A stretch of DNA of 64,000 nucleotides from Cristatella mucedo (Eukaryota; Bryozoa; Phylactolaemata; Cristatellidae), in the NCBI GenBank assembly GCA_009760855.2, contig WPIO01000102.1, forward strand, positions 870,001-934,000, read 5' to 3'. The notes below the pieces were generated by a model. That model saw only the letters and a list, made by a program, of their open reading frames with translations. It made no database searches and was not told the origin of the DNA. Of this stretch, positions 40,823 to 50,304 are shown one piece after another. A program made the translations under genes and the position numbers. Each line of letters opens with the position of its first letter. Position 1 is the first letter of the stretch.

Positions 40823-41269
40823 TTATGGCTGCGCTGGCGCTAATTTAAAATTGCAAACAGCACGATAGTCTCTTGTAATCACTGTAATAAATTGCAGAGA
40901 GCCAAAAACCAGAACCGTGCCTATTATTGTGGTTAAAAAAGCACCAAATTCTATCTTACCTAGAAAAAAAGAAAGAGACATAGCAATTAATGCCATGGCA
41001 ACTATTGCCTTACCAAAGGTTCCCGTTGCCACAGAATGCACATAACATAGCTGTCTAACTACTATATTTGGCTTGCAAACCCCAGCACGAGAGGCAGAGC
41101 CATTTGCAGCAACTCCGCCAATACAAACCCAGCCAAGCATACAGTGATCGTTGGTATTGCAAGTTGTAAGAGCCACTGCAGCATTGGCAGAAAAAGAAAA
41201 AAAAGCAAAGCAAAGCAAAGCAAACAAAACAAATCTTTTGCCAAACCAAGACTTAATTTTTTTTAGCAT
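40823..41269 (-). CDS. VirB2/TrbC-like type IV secretion pilin
   Basis: A 148-residue protein with a signal peptide ending at ANA (FVLFALLCFAFFSFSANA, about residues 13-30). It has a Cys-containing mature N-terminal part (TTCNTNDHCMLGWVC) and then two hydrophobic helices, GTFGKAIVAMALIAMSLSFF and the segment FLTTIIGTVLVFGSLQFITV, separated by the short GKIEFGA. This hairpin layout (K-A-I helix, short polar loop, G-x-x-L-V-F-G helix) is that of VirB2/TrbC pilins of type IV secretion systems. No other T4SS gene is present in the window. Scattered, sometimes multiple VirB2 genes are known in Rickettsiales. Four GCAAA units sit inside the signal-peptide coding region. It lies 18 bp downstream of the BamD-like gene and is probably co-transcribed with it. 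Confidence 0.75.
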   Translation of the reverse strand: MLKKIKSWFGKRFVLFALLCFAFFSFSANAAVALTTCNTNDHCMLGWVCIGGVAANGSASRAGVCKPNIVVRQLCYVHSVATGTFGKAIVAMALIAMSLSFFLGKIEFGAFLTTIIGTVLVFGSLQFITVITRDYRAVCNFKLAPAQP

Positions 41270-41287
41270 AAAATTGCTGCAAATAAA

Positions 41288-42271
41288 TTAATAATGCCCC
41301 TGAGGATCTTGCAGGGTTGTATTGGGCGAGATCAGACTAGTTTTGTGCGGACTGCTAACAGATTTATCTAAATTTTGAGTCTCTTGATATAAAGTATTTT
41401 CAATGCTGCTGTTTAACCAATCGCTATAATTTTTGTTTTGCTTTAATGTAGATTCTAGCTGTCTTCTCATAGATTCTGTATTAACAACCGGAACATAGCG
41501 TATTTTGTAGCCAATTTTAAAACCGATAGAGCCTTCGTGTTTTTCCATAATCTCGTTAAACTCCGATAGATAAAAATTCTCCTCCTCTCGCAAACCTAAA
41601 TCTCTATAACATTCCCAAAGCCTAAAATAGGCTATCGGAAGAAGATCTTTAATATCTAGCCTAACAATAGAGTTATAACGACGAATTGCGGCAAAATAAT
41701 TGCCCTGACGCTGATATTCCTCACCAACCAATATTTCATCATATGCAATAACAGATGATAAATAAAGCGACTTTCTTTTTGCTTCTGCACCATAAGGGGA
41801 AAGGAGATCTTTGTTGTAAACGCCATCAAACTCCATTTTTGCATAAAGCAACATTTCGTAAGATTTTGTTAATCCAGTTATTCTTCTGTAGTAACACATC
41901 GCCTTTAAAAAAGCCAAATAATTGGCATATGGCCCATTGGGAGCAAGAGAATTAATATTTTCTATAACATCTATGGATTTTTCGTACTCCTTATTTAGAT
42001 AGTGAGAAAAGGCCTGCATTATGGCGGCCATTTTAGCCAAAGTATGTACGGGATATTTCTGCTCCACAAGCTCAAAACCTGTAATAGCCACGCCCCAGCT
42101 ACCCTTAGCAAAATTATTCATAGCCCTATAATAATCGCCCTCTGGATCATCTAGGGTTGCTAGCTCTTTTTTTGAAACTTTGGCCTTGGTTGCCGCAATA
42201 GCATTGATTGATCCAGCAAATAGAAGGCACGCGGAAAGCCAAAAGAGGGAAGATAAGTATCTAAAATTCAT
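41288..42271 (-). CDS. bamD: BamD-like outer membrane assembly lipoprotein
   Basis: A 327-residue TPR-type protein resembling BamD (ComL/YfiO), part of the beta-barrel assembly machine. The N-terminus MNFRYLSSLFWLSAC carries a lipobox-like LSAC, with Cys15 as candidate lipidation site, though the following LLFAGSINAIA could instead be a normal signal-peptide core. Helical repeats follow in the BamD pattern: YYRAMNNFAKGSWGVAITGFE, KYPVHTLAKMAAIMQAFSHY, YAKSID-like YEKSIDVIENI and the YLAFLKAMCYYRRI segment. The C-terminal 50 residues are extra and polar. The VirB2-like gene follows 18 bp downstream; divergent rne lies upstream. Confidence 0.75.
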   Translation of the reverse strand: MNFRYLSSLFWLSACLLFAGSINAIAATKAKVSKKELATLDDPEGDYYRAMNNFAKGSWGVAITGFELVEQKYPVHTLAKMAAIMQAFSHYLNKEYEKSIDVIENINSLAPNGPYANYLAFLKAMCYYRRITGLTKSYEMLLYAKMEFDGVYNKDLLSPYGAEAKRKSLYLSSVIAYDEILVGEEYQRQGNYFAAIRRYNSIVRLDIKDLLPIAYFRLWECYRDLGLREEENFYLSEFNEIMEKHEGSIGFKIGYKIRYVPVVNTESMRRQLESTLKQNKNYSDWLNSSIENTLYQETQNLDKSVSSPHKTSLISPNTTLQDPQGHY

Positions 42272-42587
42272 GCTGGATTAAGGAAAATTATGCTAAACAG
42301 AAATAAAGATTGAAATGCTTGAATTTTAAAAGCAATAGTCACAAGAGATTTGAAGTTAGATTTTAATTACAATAATCGAAAGTAATAAATCGCAATAAAA
42401 ATATGGCAAATATACTATCGCTGTGGCAAAACATCCGCACCATAATTCGGCAGAAATATACGATAGCAAGGTTGCGTTTGATAATAGTTGCGAAAAACTT
42501 GATGTATAAGACTCTGATTTTTAACTGGACAAACCTGCGATACAAAATTATCGCTAGATCCTATTTTTTGCATTTATATATATTCAT
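42272..42587. other. Divergent promoter region of bamD-like and rne
   Basis: About 315 bp between two divergent genes, AT-rich, with no coding signal. It should include both promoters and a long rne leader, as is usual for autoregulated RNase E; no specific site could be defined. Confidence 0.5.
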
Positions 42588-44546
42588 ATGGCACAAGCTG
42601 GCACAAGCAAATCACTCATTTTGGTTGACTACTCTCACTCTGATAGTGGCAGATCGGATGGCAGAATAGCAATTCTAGATGAAAAGGGCAGACTAGACGA
42701 ACTAACCTTTGAAAGCGGTGAAAATAAATCATGCAAGCATAGCATTTATCTAGGAAAAATAACAAGAGTTGAGCACGCACTTCAGGCTGCTTTTGTGGAT
42801 TTTGGCGGCTCTAAACATGGCTTTTTGCCCTTTTCGGAAATCCACCCAGATTATTACCAAATTCCAACCTCATGTCAAGAAACCCTAAAAGAACAAATTA
42901 GTAACGAACAAAAAAACAACTCAACCACAAATCTAGAAAATGCAGATTTAGGAGCCACTGCAGAAAGCGGCGACGAAGACGTTGCAGAAATTGGCGACAT
43001 AGGACTTTCTTCAGACGACAAAAAAGATGCTCAATATAAGCTATATCAAAAATATAGCATTCAAGAAGTAATAAAAAGAGGGCAAAATGTTCTAGTTCAG
43101 GTTTTCAAAGATGAAAGAAGCAACAAGGGAGTTTCTCTCACCACTTACATAAGCCTTATTGGCAGGTACTGCATTTTTTTACCAAACAGCCCTCATGGTA
43201 TAGGCATTTCCAGAAAAATATCCGACCCATCAGAGAGAAAGCGCATTTTTGCTCTAGCAAAAACCTTCACGCTGGCAGATGGCATGGGAGTGGTGATTCG
43301 CACCGCTGGGCAAGATGCAACAGAAGATGAAATGAGAAAAGATTTTGAAGCCTTAATACAATCTTGGAACGAAATAAGAATCAAAACTCTCAGTGCAAGC
43401 TCTCAGTCAGTCATTTATGAAGAAGGTGATATTCTTTCCAGAATTATCCGCGATAGCTACAATGGTAAGGTAAAAAACATCATTGTAGAAGGTAAAAAAG
43501 CCTACGATAAACTGCTTTTAGCAGCAAAAGACCTTTCTCCAGAAAAAAAAGAAGGGATAATTTTGCATCAGGGCAAAACACCATTATTTGTAAAATATGG
43601 TGCAGAAAATCAAATAGACGAGCTTCTGCAAGATAGAGTCTCTTTGCCATCTGGAGGATATTTGGTTATAAACCATACCGAAGCATTAGTTGCAATTGAT
43701 GTAAATTCTGGTAAGGCCACGGGCGAAAAAAACGTAGAAGAAACAGCTACCATGATAAACATAGAAGCGGCCAAAGAAATAGCAAGACAGCTGCGCCTGA
43801 GAGACATCGGAGGACTAATTGTAATAGACTTTATAGATATGTACAGTGTAAAAAATCGCCGTACAGTAGAATCTGTTCTCAAATCTGCCTTTATGGATGA
43901 CAAAGCCAGAGTTCAGATGACCAGAATTAGCATTTTGGGACTATTAGAGCTATCACGCCAACGCCTCCGCTCCAGCATACAAGAAATCAGCACCACCACC
44001 TGCCACTTCTGCAAAGGCTCCGGAACAATCAAGTCTAGCGAAATGGTTATTAGCGAAATTCTGCGCAAAATTGAATCTATTTTAAGTGGCTCTACAGTTA
44101 AAAAAATTGAAATTGTAGCACAAAAACAAATCATATTTGCTCTGGGCGGAAAGCACAGCCCAATTTTAGCCTTGGCTAACCAATTTAGCTCCACCATCAA
44201 TCTACAAGAAAGCCCAACCATTAAGCCAGATAATTTTATCATCAATGAAATAACAGTAGCAAATGGCTCCACAATCAAAACCACACTATTTGAAAGGGAA
44301 GTTTACATGCGAGAGAACATAATAGAGCAAAATGTTGCACCAGTAAAAAGCGAAGAAAAATTCAACCAACGTGAGCGTAGCTCAAAGCCAGAAAGATCTA
44401 AAGGCAATTTCAATAAAGATCGCGATAGGTCTCGCAGCAAACCGCGAATCCGCGGAGAAGCAAGATCTGGAGCTGGCATTAAAAAAACCCAAGAAAAACA
44501 AAGCAAAATTCTCGGCTTCTTTAAGGGTATTTTTGGTAAGAAATAA
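42588..44546 (+). CDS. rne: Ribonuclease E/G
   Basis: A 652-residue endoribonuclease of the RNase E/G family, central to mRNA turnover and rRNA/tRNA processing. An S1 RNA-binding domain (YLGKITRVEHALQAAFVDFG ... HGFLPFSEI) is split by an acidic insertion of about 50 residues, as in RNase E. The catalytic domain carries the metal-binding Asp in ALVAIDVNSGKATGE and in GLIVIDFIDM. The zinc-link motif is TTTCHFCKGSG. A short basic tail (Arg/Lys/Ser-rich, residues about 590-652) replaces the long degradosome scaffold of E. coli RNase E, so length is intermediate between RNase E and G. The start MAQAGTSKSLILVDYSH is acceptable. Confidence 0.93.
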   Translation: MAQAGTSKSLILVDYSHSDSGRSDGRIAILDEKGRLDELTFESGENKSCKHSIYLGKITRVEHALQAAFVDFGGSKHGFLPFSEIHPDYYQIPTSCQETLKEQISNEQKNNSTTNLENADLGATAESGDEDVAEIGDIGLSSDDKKDAQYKLYQKYSIQEVIKRGQNVLVQVFKDERSNKGVSLTTYISLIGRYCIFLPNSPHGIGISRKISDPSERKRIFALAKTFTLADGMGVVIRTAGQDATEDEMRKDFEALIQSWNEIRIKTLSASSQSVIYEEGDILSRIIRDSYNGKVKNIIVEGKKAYDKLLLAAKDLSPEKKEGIILHQGKTPLFVKYGAENQIDELLQDRVSLPSGGYLVINHTEALVAIDVNSGKATGEKNVEETATMINIEAAKEIARQLRLRDIGGLIVIDFIDMYSVKNRRTVESVLKSAFMDDKARVQMTRISILGLLELSRQRLRSSIQEISTTTCHFCKGSGTIKSSEMVISEILRKIESILSGSTVKKIEIVAQKQIIFALGGKHSPILALANQFSSTINLQESPTIKPDNFIINEITVANGSTIKTTLFEREVYMRENIIEQNVAPVKSEEKFNQRERSSKPERSKGNFNKDRDRSRSKPRIRGEARSGAGIKKTQEKQSKILGFFKGIFGKK

Positions 44547-44617
44547 ACCAAGGTTGTAAAATTTTAAGCAGTAAATCACAAGCGTAAAGGTTGAGAATAA
44601 TTTTTTTGACAATTTTT

Positions 44618-44646
44618 TTGACAATTTGTTTGACTTACAATATTAT
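44618..44646 (+). promoter_or_regulatory. Consensus sigma-70-type promoter
   Basis: TTGACA (44618-44623), a 17-base spacer and TATTAT (44641-44646) lie about 125 bp before the ATG of the CaaX-type gene. TTTTTTGAC occurs three times in a row (from 44602), and a (GA)n run follows the -10 box. It is the clearest promoter in the window. Confidence 0.75.
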
Positions 44647-44771
44647 TATATTGTAAAGAGAGAGAGAGATATATATATCGATTATCGGTAAGAAAATTTT
44701 GATAATTTTTCTTTATTTGTTAACACGGAACAAAGTACAAGAAACTTTTTTCCCCAAAACAATGATTTACT

Positions 44772-45845
44772 ATGCAAGAATATATTAATCCACAAACAAA
44801 TCCACTCCAAACAACAACAGAAAAGCGCCCAACCTTTACAGTTGGAGCGCCAGATGATGAGGATTGGCAAGCACTGACAGAAAAAAACAGAACAAAATTT
44901 CGGAGTACTTGTTCCACAAGAAAGAAGCAGGATAAAACAATAATGGCTCGCATAGGTATTCAATCTTATGTTCTTAATGGAGAAATTGTAGTAGAACCTT
45001 GGATGGAAACAATTCCATGGAAAGAAGTTGACTTGACAGATAAAGAACAATGGAGCAAAACTCCATTACAAAAGCCACCTAATAGTTTTTTTTATGAATA
45101 TTATGATACATCTGAAGAAGATAGGAAAAACGATTATTTTATGGAAATAAATAAACAGTGGATTGATTATAGACAAAAATCTATCCAACAAAAAGAACAA
45201 TGTATCAAACAAGCTGAAAAGATTGAAGCACGGGTAGCACAAATGCAAAAATATAACGCACAGAACCATCGCAGAAATCAAAGACCAGCAAGATCAACGA
45301 TAAGTTTTTTGCAACAAGAGGGGGCAGAAGATCATAAATACGGAACAAATCTCTTAGAAAGAAAATGCCCAAAGGTTCTTGATGGGATTGAGAATCTTTA
45401 TAAGAGCAGCAAATATCACACCGAAGATGACATAAATAAATTAAAAGAAGAAGCTGAAAAATTAAGAAGACAAGGTGAAGAAATAACGAACCAATTGATG
45501 TTGCAAAATTCTCTTGTCCCGGTAGAGCGGGGCAGAACCCTAGTCGCACATGAAACATGCAAATCAACAGAATCATATTCTAGTCTATTGCCTAAGAAAA
45601 TTACAGCAACCGCAGCCGCTTCAATCACGCCACAGCCAAGAGAATCGCTCGAGACACAACTGCTGGTAAAAAAATCCGACATAATATTAACTACAGAACC
45701 AGAATACAAAGCCATAACTGAAGCTGCAGAAAAACTTAAACAACAGTCCAAGATGATAGCAGAAACAGCAAGCAACAAAACAGCATCATCACGACTGTTA
45801 AGCAAGAAAAAGAAATCAAAAAAACAATGCTGTTTGCCTTTATGA
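44772..45845 (+). CDS. Coiled-coil protein with C-terminal CaaX-like motif, candidate effector
   Basis: A 357-residue charged, mainly helical protein without signal peptide or membrane segment. Near the N-terminus lies KRPTFTVGAPDD ... KNRTKF (residues about 19-45), a motif shared with the next gene's product. Coiled coil is likely at about residues 125-165 (QQKEQCIKQAEKIEARVAQM) and 220-245 (DINKLKEEAEKLRRQGEEI). The last residues are SKKKKSKKQCCLPL, a polybasic run followed by C-C-L-P-L. This imitates eukaryotic prenylated proteins: a CaaX box of CLPL (Leu at X favours geranylgeranylation) with a membrane-binding basic patch. In host-associated bacteria such ends are known from type IV-secreted effectors. 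Function is otherwise unknown. It has its own consensus promoter and ends with TGA. Confidence 0.75.
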   Translation: MQEYINPQTNPLQTTTEKRPTFTVGAPDDEDWQALTEKNRTKFRSTCSTRKKQDKTIMARIGIQSYVLNGEIVVEPWMETIPWKEVDLTDKEQWSKTPLQKPPNSFFYEYYDTSEEDRKNDYFMEINKQWIDYRQKSIQQKEQCIKQAEKIEARVAQMQKYNAQNHRRNQRPARSTISFLQQEGAEDHKYGTNLLERKCPKVLDGIENLYKSSKYHTEDDINKLKEEAEKLRRQGEEITNQLMLQNSLVPVERGRTLVAHETCKSTESYSSLLPKKITATAAASITPQPRESLETQLLVKKSDIILTTEPEYKAITEAAEKLKQQSKMIAETASNKTASSRLLSKKKKSKKQCCLPL

Positions 45846-46066
45846 ACAACCAATAATATATAAAAAACATTTGCATTAAATAGCGAAACAAAAAATCATA
45901 TATTAAAAGCCAAAAACTTCAATAAAAAACTTCAAGCTAGAAAATAAAATTAATAAAATAAGTAAAATAATCTTTACAACAATACAATCACAAGCAATAA
46001 ATAGCAAGATAGCACAAAGATCAATATATCAATAAACAAAGCAATTAATATGTTTATAATCTAATT

Positions 46067-47710
46067 ATGTATAATACAAACAAAGATCAAGCAGCAGGAG
46101 CAGGAACAAAATCATTATACGAAACACTTCAGGCTCAATCTCTGCCAAGCTCTACAAGACCAGTATTTAAAATTGGAATGGGTGATAATGATTATGATAC
46201 GGTCAAGACAAATAGAAATTTTTATATTACAGCAGAAAGCTCTAATGTGAGCATGGAAGCAGCATATTTATTGCAATCTGGTACATCTATAACTCGTTCA
46301 GAAATAGAGCAGAGATTGGTAACTAATGATGAAAATTTTACTCGGCAGACAATACAATCTCTCTTTCAAGAAGAAAATAACAAAAAGCAACAAAATCTAA
46401 CAAATGCATTGTGGCAGAAACGAAAAGTCAAAATTCTAACAGATATAGAGGAAAAAAAAACAATACTTAAACAACTTCTACAGCTTATTCATTGCCATGA
46501 GGAACCAAAAATTAGTGCGGCAACATCAAGGATAATTGCCAAAGTACAAAAACTTAGCACTCAAGATTCCATCCCAAACATCACGACAGCACTAGCAGAG
46601 AAAGACACAATACAGCAATCTAGCGCTCAAGATTCTTGCGGCCCAACCATAGCGAAAGAAAGATTGAAACAACTGCAAGAGCGCATCGAAAAAAAACAAA
46701 AGAAAATGAAGCAAATTCTTGCTAAATATTCTGACCCATTCATCACAAGAAGACACGAGGCAAGACTAAAAACGAAAATTGCCGCAATGCAAGATATAAT
46801 GGCAAGAATGCAAAAACCTCATGATCCATACCGCTACCCAAATGCAGAGGTCGAACAAGTGATAAAACTAAAATGTCTCATTGCTGAACTAACAGAGATA
46901 ATCAAAATACAACAATCTTGCACTCAAGATTCTGACCCAAGCATAATTGAAGAAACAGAGGAAAAAAATACCAAAAGTTTATCAGAGATCATTGAAAAAA
47001 AACAAAAAATTAAAAGTGCACTTCAATTTGATCGCCAGAATAAAGAAGCACAACTTACAAGAAAAAAGCTAGAATTGGAGGCAGAAAAAGCAACACTTGA
47101 AAGGCAAGAGCTAGAACTGAGCCAATCAAAAATAAAACTTATCAATATAAAAGCAGATCTGCAATGTGCCAAACAAACACTTAGCACAGCAACACTAAAA
47201 CTTATCAATAAGAAAGCAGAATTGCAATTTGCCACACAAGAGCGGATCAAAATCAGACTACAATGGCAAGTTTCCGATCTAGAGCAGATGACGCAAAATC
47301 TAGAGCAGAGCGTTGCCGTTCTAGCTGAAGTCACGACCGAGCTAGAACAGAACGTTGATGAACTAGCTGAGATGGCGGAAAATTCAGAGCAGAACGTTGC
47401 TGAATTAGAGTTGTGCAAAACAAAGCTAGAAAAGAACGTTGACGCACTAGCATCGAGAGAAGCAGAAACAGAAAGTAGCATTAAGCAACTAGAACAACTT
47501 AGAAAGCTTAGTGATTACCGCCACGGCAAAACCAGCGAGGAAAGAAAAGAGGACGGAAAGGCAAAAATTATAGCAAAGTTGATTGCCACAGCAGCATGGA
47601 CAATTGCAAAATTAGAAAAAACAGCAGAAGAGTATATGTGTAATAAGGCATTTATATCAACCTTATACCCACAAACAGCGCCCCAAGCAAGAAAAGGGCT
47701 TGCATTATAA
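46067..47710 (+). CDS. Long coiled-coil protein, paralogous N-terminus to previous gene
   Basis: A 547-residue Gln/Glu/Lys-rich protein. The N-terminal STRPVFKIGMGDND ... TNRNFY (residues about 29-55) matches the motif in the preceding gene product (RPxFxxG, D/D, NRxxF). The middle has three QDS-containing repeats (KLSTQDSIPNI, QQSSAQDSCGPTI, QQSCTQDSDPSI). From about residue 320 it is a continuous coiled coil, including two 21-residue units (KLINIKADLQ and KLINKKAELQ) and four 14-residue units (such as LEQNVDELAEMAEN) at about 411-466. No signal peptide, no membrane segment, no family recognised. The shared N-terminus and neighbouring position suggest a duplicated effector-like family. Confidence 0.75.
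   Translation: MYNTNKDQAAGAGTKSLYETLQAQSLPSSTRPVFKIGMGDNDYDTVKTNRNFYITAESSNVSMEAAYLLQSGTSITRSEIEQRLVTNDENFTRQTIQSLFQEENNKKQQNLTNALWQKRKVKILTDIEEKKTILKQLLQLIHCHEEPKISAATSRIIAKVQKLSTQDSIPNITTALAEKDTIQQSSAQDSCGPTIAKERLKQLQERIEKKQKKMKQILAKYSDPFITRRHEARLKTKIAAMQDIMARMQKPHDPYRYPNAEVEQVIKLKCLIAELTEIIKIQQSCTQDSDPSIIEETEEKNTKSLSEIIEKKQKIKSALQFDRQNKEAQLTRKKLELEAEKATLERQELELSQSKIKLINIKADLQCAKQTLSTATLKLINKKAELQFATQERIKIRLQWQVSDLEQMTQNLEQSVAVLAEVTTELEQNVDELAEMAENSEQNVAELELCKTKLEKNVDALASREAETESSIKQLEQLRKLSDYRHGKTSEERKEDGKAKIIAKLIATAAWTIAKLEKTAEEYMCNKAFISTLYPQTAPQARKGLAL
47298..47466 (+). repeat. Four 42-bp tandem units (tetradecapeptide coiled coil)
   Basis: Four consecutive 14-codon units encode LEQSVAVLAEVTTE, LEQNVDELAEMAEN, SEQNVAELELCKTK and LEKNVDALASREAE. 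Each unit is two heptads, preserving coiled-coil register. Confidence 0.85.
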
Positions 47711-47791
47711 TATAGCCCGTCAACAGTTGCGAAAGTTGGTTTTTTAAAAGCCCCGAAAAAGCAAAATAATTCAGATTAATTGTGCAATATT

Positions 47792-48568
47792 ATGGTGCAA
47801 ATATCTCTACCGAAAGGCTCGGAAGTAAAGTGGAAAGAGCCACAGCAGATAGATTCATCTGCTGAAAGCGTGACCGTAAATGTTTACAGATATGACCCTG
47901 AAAGTGGCGAAACCCCCACACTTGTTCCGTACAATTTAAATGTTGCAAAATATCCAATGGTGCTGGATATTTTGCTATCAATCAAAGAATACGACCCCAC
48001 CCTAACCTTTCGTCGATCATGCCGGGAGGGAGTTTGTGGCTCTTGTGCCATGAACATAAATGGCACCAACACTCTGGCCTGCACAACTTCCACCAAAGAT
48101 GCATTAAAAAATGGCTGCATTAACATCAGTCCCCTGCCCCACATGAATGTTTTGAAAGATTTAGTGGTAGATATGCGTCATTTCTACCTTCAATATGCCA
48201 GCATTAAACCATGGCTTCATAGCGAAGCAAAAGCAGGCAAAGAAAATAAACAATCGCCAAAGGATAGGGCAAAACTAGATGGATTGTACGAATGCATACT
48301 TTGCGCCTCTTGCTCTACATCTTGCCCTAGCTATTGGTGGAACGGAGAAAACGGCTATCTTGGTCCTGCAACTTTATTGCAAGCCGCCAGATTTGTTTTT
48401 GACTCTCGAGATACAAATAAAGAGGAAAGATTGCATAAATTAGATGATGCTTTTGCCATGTATCGCTGTCATACTATCATGAACTGCACTCAAACCTGCC
48501 CAAAACACCTAAGCCCTGCTGCGGCAATTGCCAATCTAAAAAAAGAAATCATAGCAGAGCAAGATTAG
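47792..48568 (+). CDS. sdhB: Succinate dehydrogenase iron-sulfur subunit
   Basis: A 258-residue SdhB, which passes electrons from the flavoprotein to ubiquinone in complex II. The [2Fe-2S] ligands are in [20 protein letters not shown] plus the following AC. The [4Fe-4S] and [3Fe-4S] ligands are in [16 protein letters not shown] and [17 protein letters not shown]. The ATG at 47792 is preferred to a TTG at 47780. No sdhA, sdhC or sdhD lies nearby, so the operon is split in this genome; sdhE is at 16.8 kb. The C-terminus (IIAEQD) is normal. Confidence 0.97.
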   Translation: MVQISLPKGSEVKWKEPQQIDSSAESVTVNVYRYDPESGETPTLVPYNLNVAKYPMVLDILLSIKEYDPTLTFRRSCREGVCGSCAMNINGTNTLACTTSTKDALKNGCINISPLPHMNVLKDLVVDMRHFYLQYASIKPWLHSEAKAGKENKQSPKDRAKLDGLYECILCASCSTSCPSYWWNGENGYLGPATLLQAARFVFDSRDTNKEERLHKLDDAFAMYRCHTIMNCTQTCPKHLSPAAAIANLKKEIIAEQD

Positions 48569-49389
48569 CATAAATCTTTGCAGTACAAACATTATAATCA
48601 TAACAATAAATTGCAAAAAATTTGCCAATAATAACAAATAAAGCTCTGTAGATTAAGCAACATTCTTAACTTATATCTCAGCGGCATACTTACTACAAAC
48701 GCATACTTTTCTCTGCAAATTTATCAGTTTACACACGCATGTCTGCAAGATAGACCTATATTTTGCAACCAACCTTACAGACAGATTAAAGATCGGCGAA
48801 ACATCCTATGGCCAACAACATTATTGTTAGTATTTTTTGCAAACTGTATTGCAATGTGCTTATTTTAATTATCAAAAAGTCTTAAAAAATATGCCAAATT
48901 ACTAATTCAATCTCTACAAATGCAATATAGATCAAGTCTTAAGAAACAATTATTTACCCCCTAACCAATCACTCCACTCTTAAAAAGTACAACGACCATC
49001 CTGCAACCTGCATTGAACCTCGCAATAATCATCTTTTATACAGAGAAATATCATCACCACATTGCAAATTATATATATTTCTAAAAAAATATCAAAAACA
49101 AAAGATTACATATTTATCATTTATTGCTGGTAAATTTTGTAATACTTTTCTATATTTTGGATTTTATATTTTGATACAATGGCGATCATTTGAAAGCAAG
49201 ATATTCTTAAGAATAATGACCTATATTCTCAATGGTAAATCAAAATTATGAAAGTTGAGCCACCCGTATGGCTGATATTAAAATTTTCATAAAAAACCTC
49301 CGCACTAAAAACAATCCGCAACCACGCCACAATCAACTTATCGCGACAACATCCACTGCGGACATAATCATTGTAAATAATTTTAAAAA
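48569..49389. other. Intergenic stretch, no gene seen
   Basis: About 820 bp between the convergent ends of sdhB and dapA, AT-rich and without recognisable remnants. A plus-strand frame at 49268-49615 mostly overlaps dapA on the other strand and is not considered real. Confidence 0.55.
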
Positions 49390-50304
49390 CTACTTCTTAA
49401 TTAAATTATACTTAGTCAGCACTTCGTCCATTTTATTAAAAAATTGCGACTCCAATGACATCAGAGGCAATCGCAAATCATTTACTATCAAGCCCATTTT
49501 ACTTAACAGATATTTAACTGGCACTGGATTTGACTGGCAAAAAAGAGCCGAAATCAACGAAAAATATTGTTGCTGTAAAATGCCGGCAGATTCATATTCA
49601 CCCAATTTGCAATAATTATAAATTTTCACCACATCCTGCGGCACAATATTAGAAAGCACAGCAATAATACCACAGCCCCCAGAAACATTAAAGGCAACAG
49701 CGGTAGCATCATCTCCAGATAAAAAGGCAAAATCAGATCGCACTGTGGTAACAGATTCTATTAAAGATTGTAATTTTTCTATATTGCCCGTGGCTTCTTT
49801 AATTCCAACAATATTGCCAATTACCACCAAATCTCGCAGTGCTTCAACACCAATATCTGCAATGGTTCTGCCTGGAACATTATACAGCAAAAGGGGCAGT
49901 CCAGCAACTGTATTGGCTATTTTTTCAAAATGCTTCACCATTCCAAATTGAGAAGGCTTATTGTAATATGGCGCAACCACCAAAGCAGCATCTGCACCTA
50001 TATCGCGTGCAATCATAGTTCTGCCAATTGTAATATCTGTATTATTTGTGCCAGTAGCTGCAATAATTTTTATTCTCTGCCGAACCACACCACAACAAAA
50101 ATCCAGCAAAATTCTAAACTCATCTTCGTTTAATGCGGCCGCCTCTCCAGTACTACCGGCCACCACCACCCCACTTACACCTGAAGTAATTTGCAAGTCC
50201 AAAAGTTTTTCCAAGGCAACAAAATCAATCTCACCATCTTTAAATGGAGTAACGATTGCAGTAAAAACACCACTCCAAGTTAAATTATATCTTTCTAGCC
50301 CCAT
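49390..50304 (-). CDS. dapA: 4-hydroxy-tetrahydrodipicolinate synthase
   Basis: A 304-residue class I aldolase that condenses pyruvate with aspartate semialdehyde, the first step to diaminopimelate for peptidoglycan. The pyruvate-binding VVAGSTGEAAALN, the catalytic-Tyr region LLLYNVPGRT and the Schiff-base lysine in IVGIKEATGNIE are all present. Length is slightly above the usual 290-300. It overlaps pgpA by 10 bp and is translationally linked to it. A decayed fragment of its first 40 codons is found at 11.6 kb. Confidence 0.96.
   Translation of the reverse strand: MGLERYNLTWSGVFTAIVTPFKDGEIDFVALEKLLDLQITSGVSGVVVAGSTGEAAALNEDEFRILLDFCCGVVRQRIKIIAATGTNNTDITIGRTMIARDIGADAALVVAPYYNKPSQFGMVKHFEKIANTVAGLPLLLYNVPGRTIADIGVEALRDLVVIGNIVGIKEATGNIEKLQSLIESVTTVRSDFAFLSGDDATAVAFNVSGGCGIIAVLSNIVPQDVVKIYNYCKLGEYESAGILQQQYFSLISALFCQSNPVPVKYLLSKMGLIVNDLRLPLMSLESQFFNKMDEVLTKYNLIKK

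Noticed and set aside
49268-49615. Plus-strand open frame of 115 codons
   Set aside because: Most of it lies opposite dapA, whose motifs are clear on the other strand.
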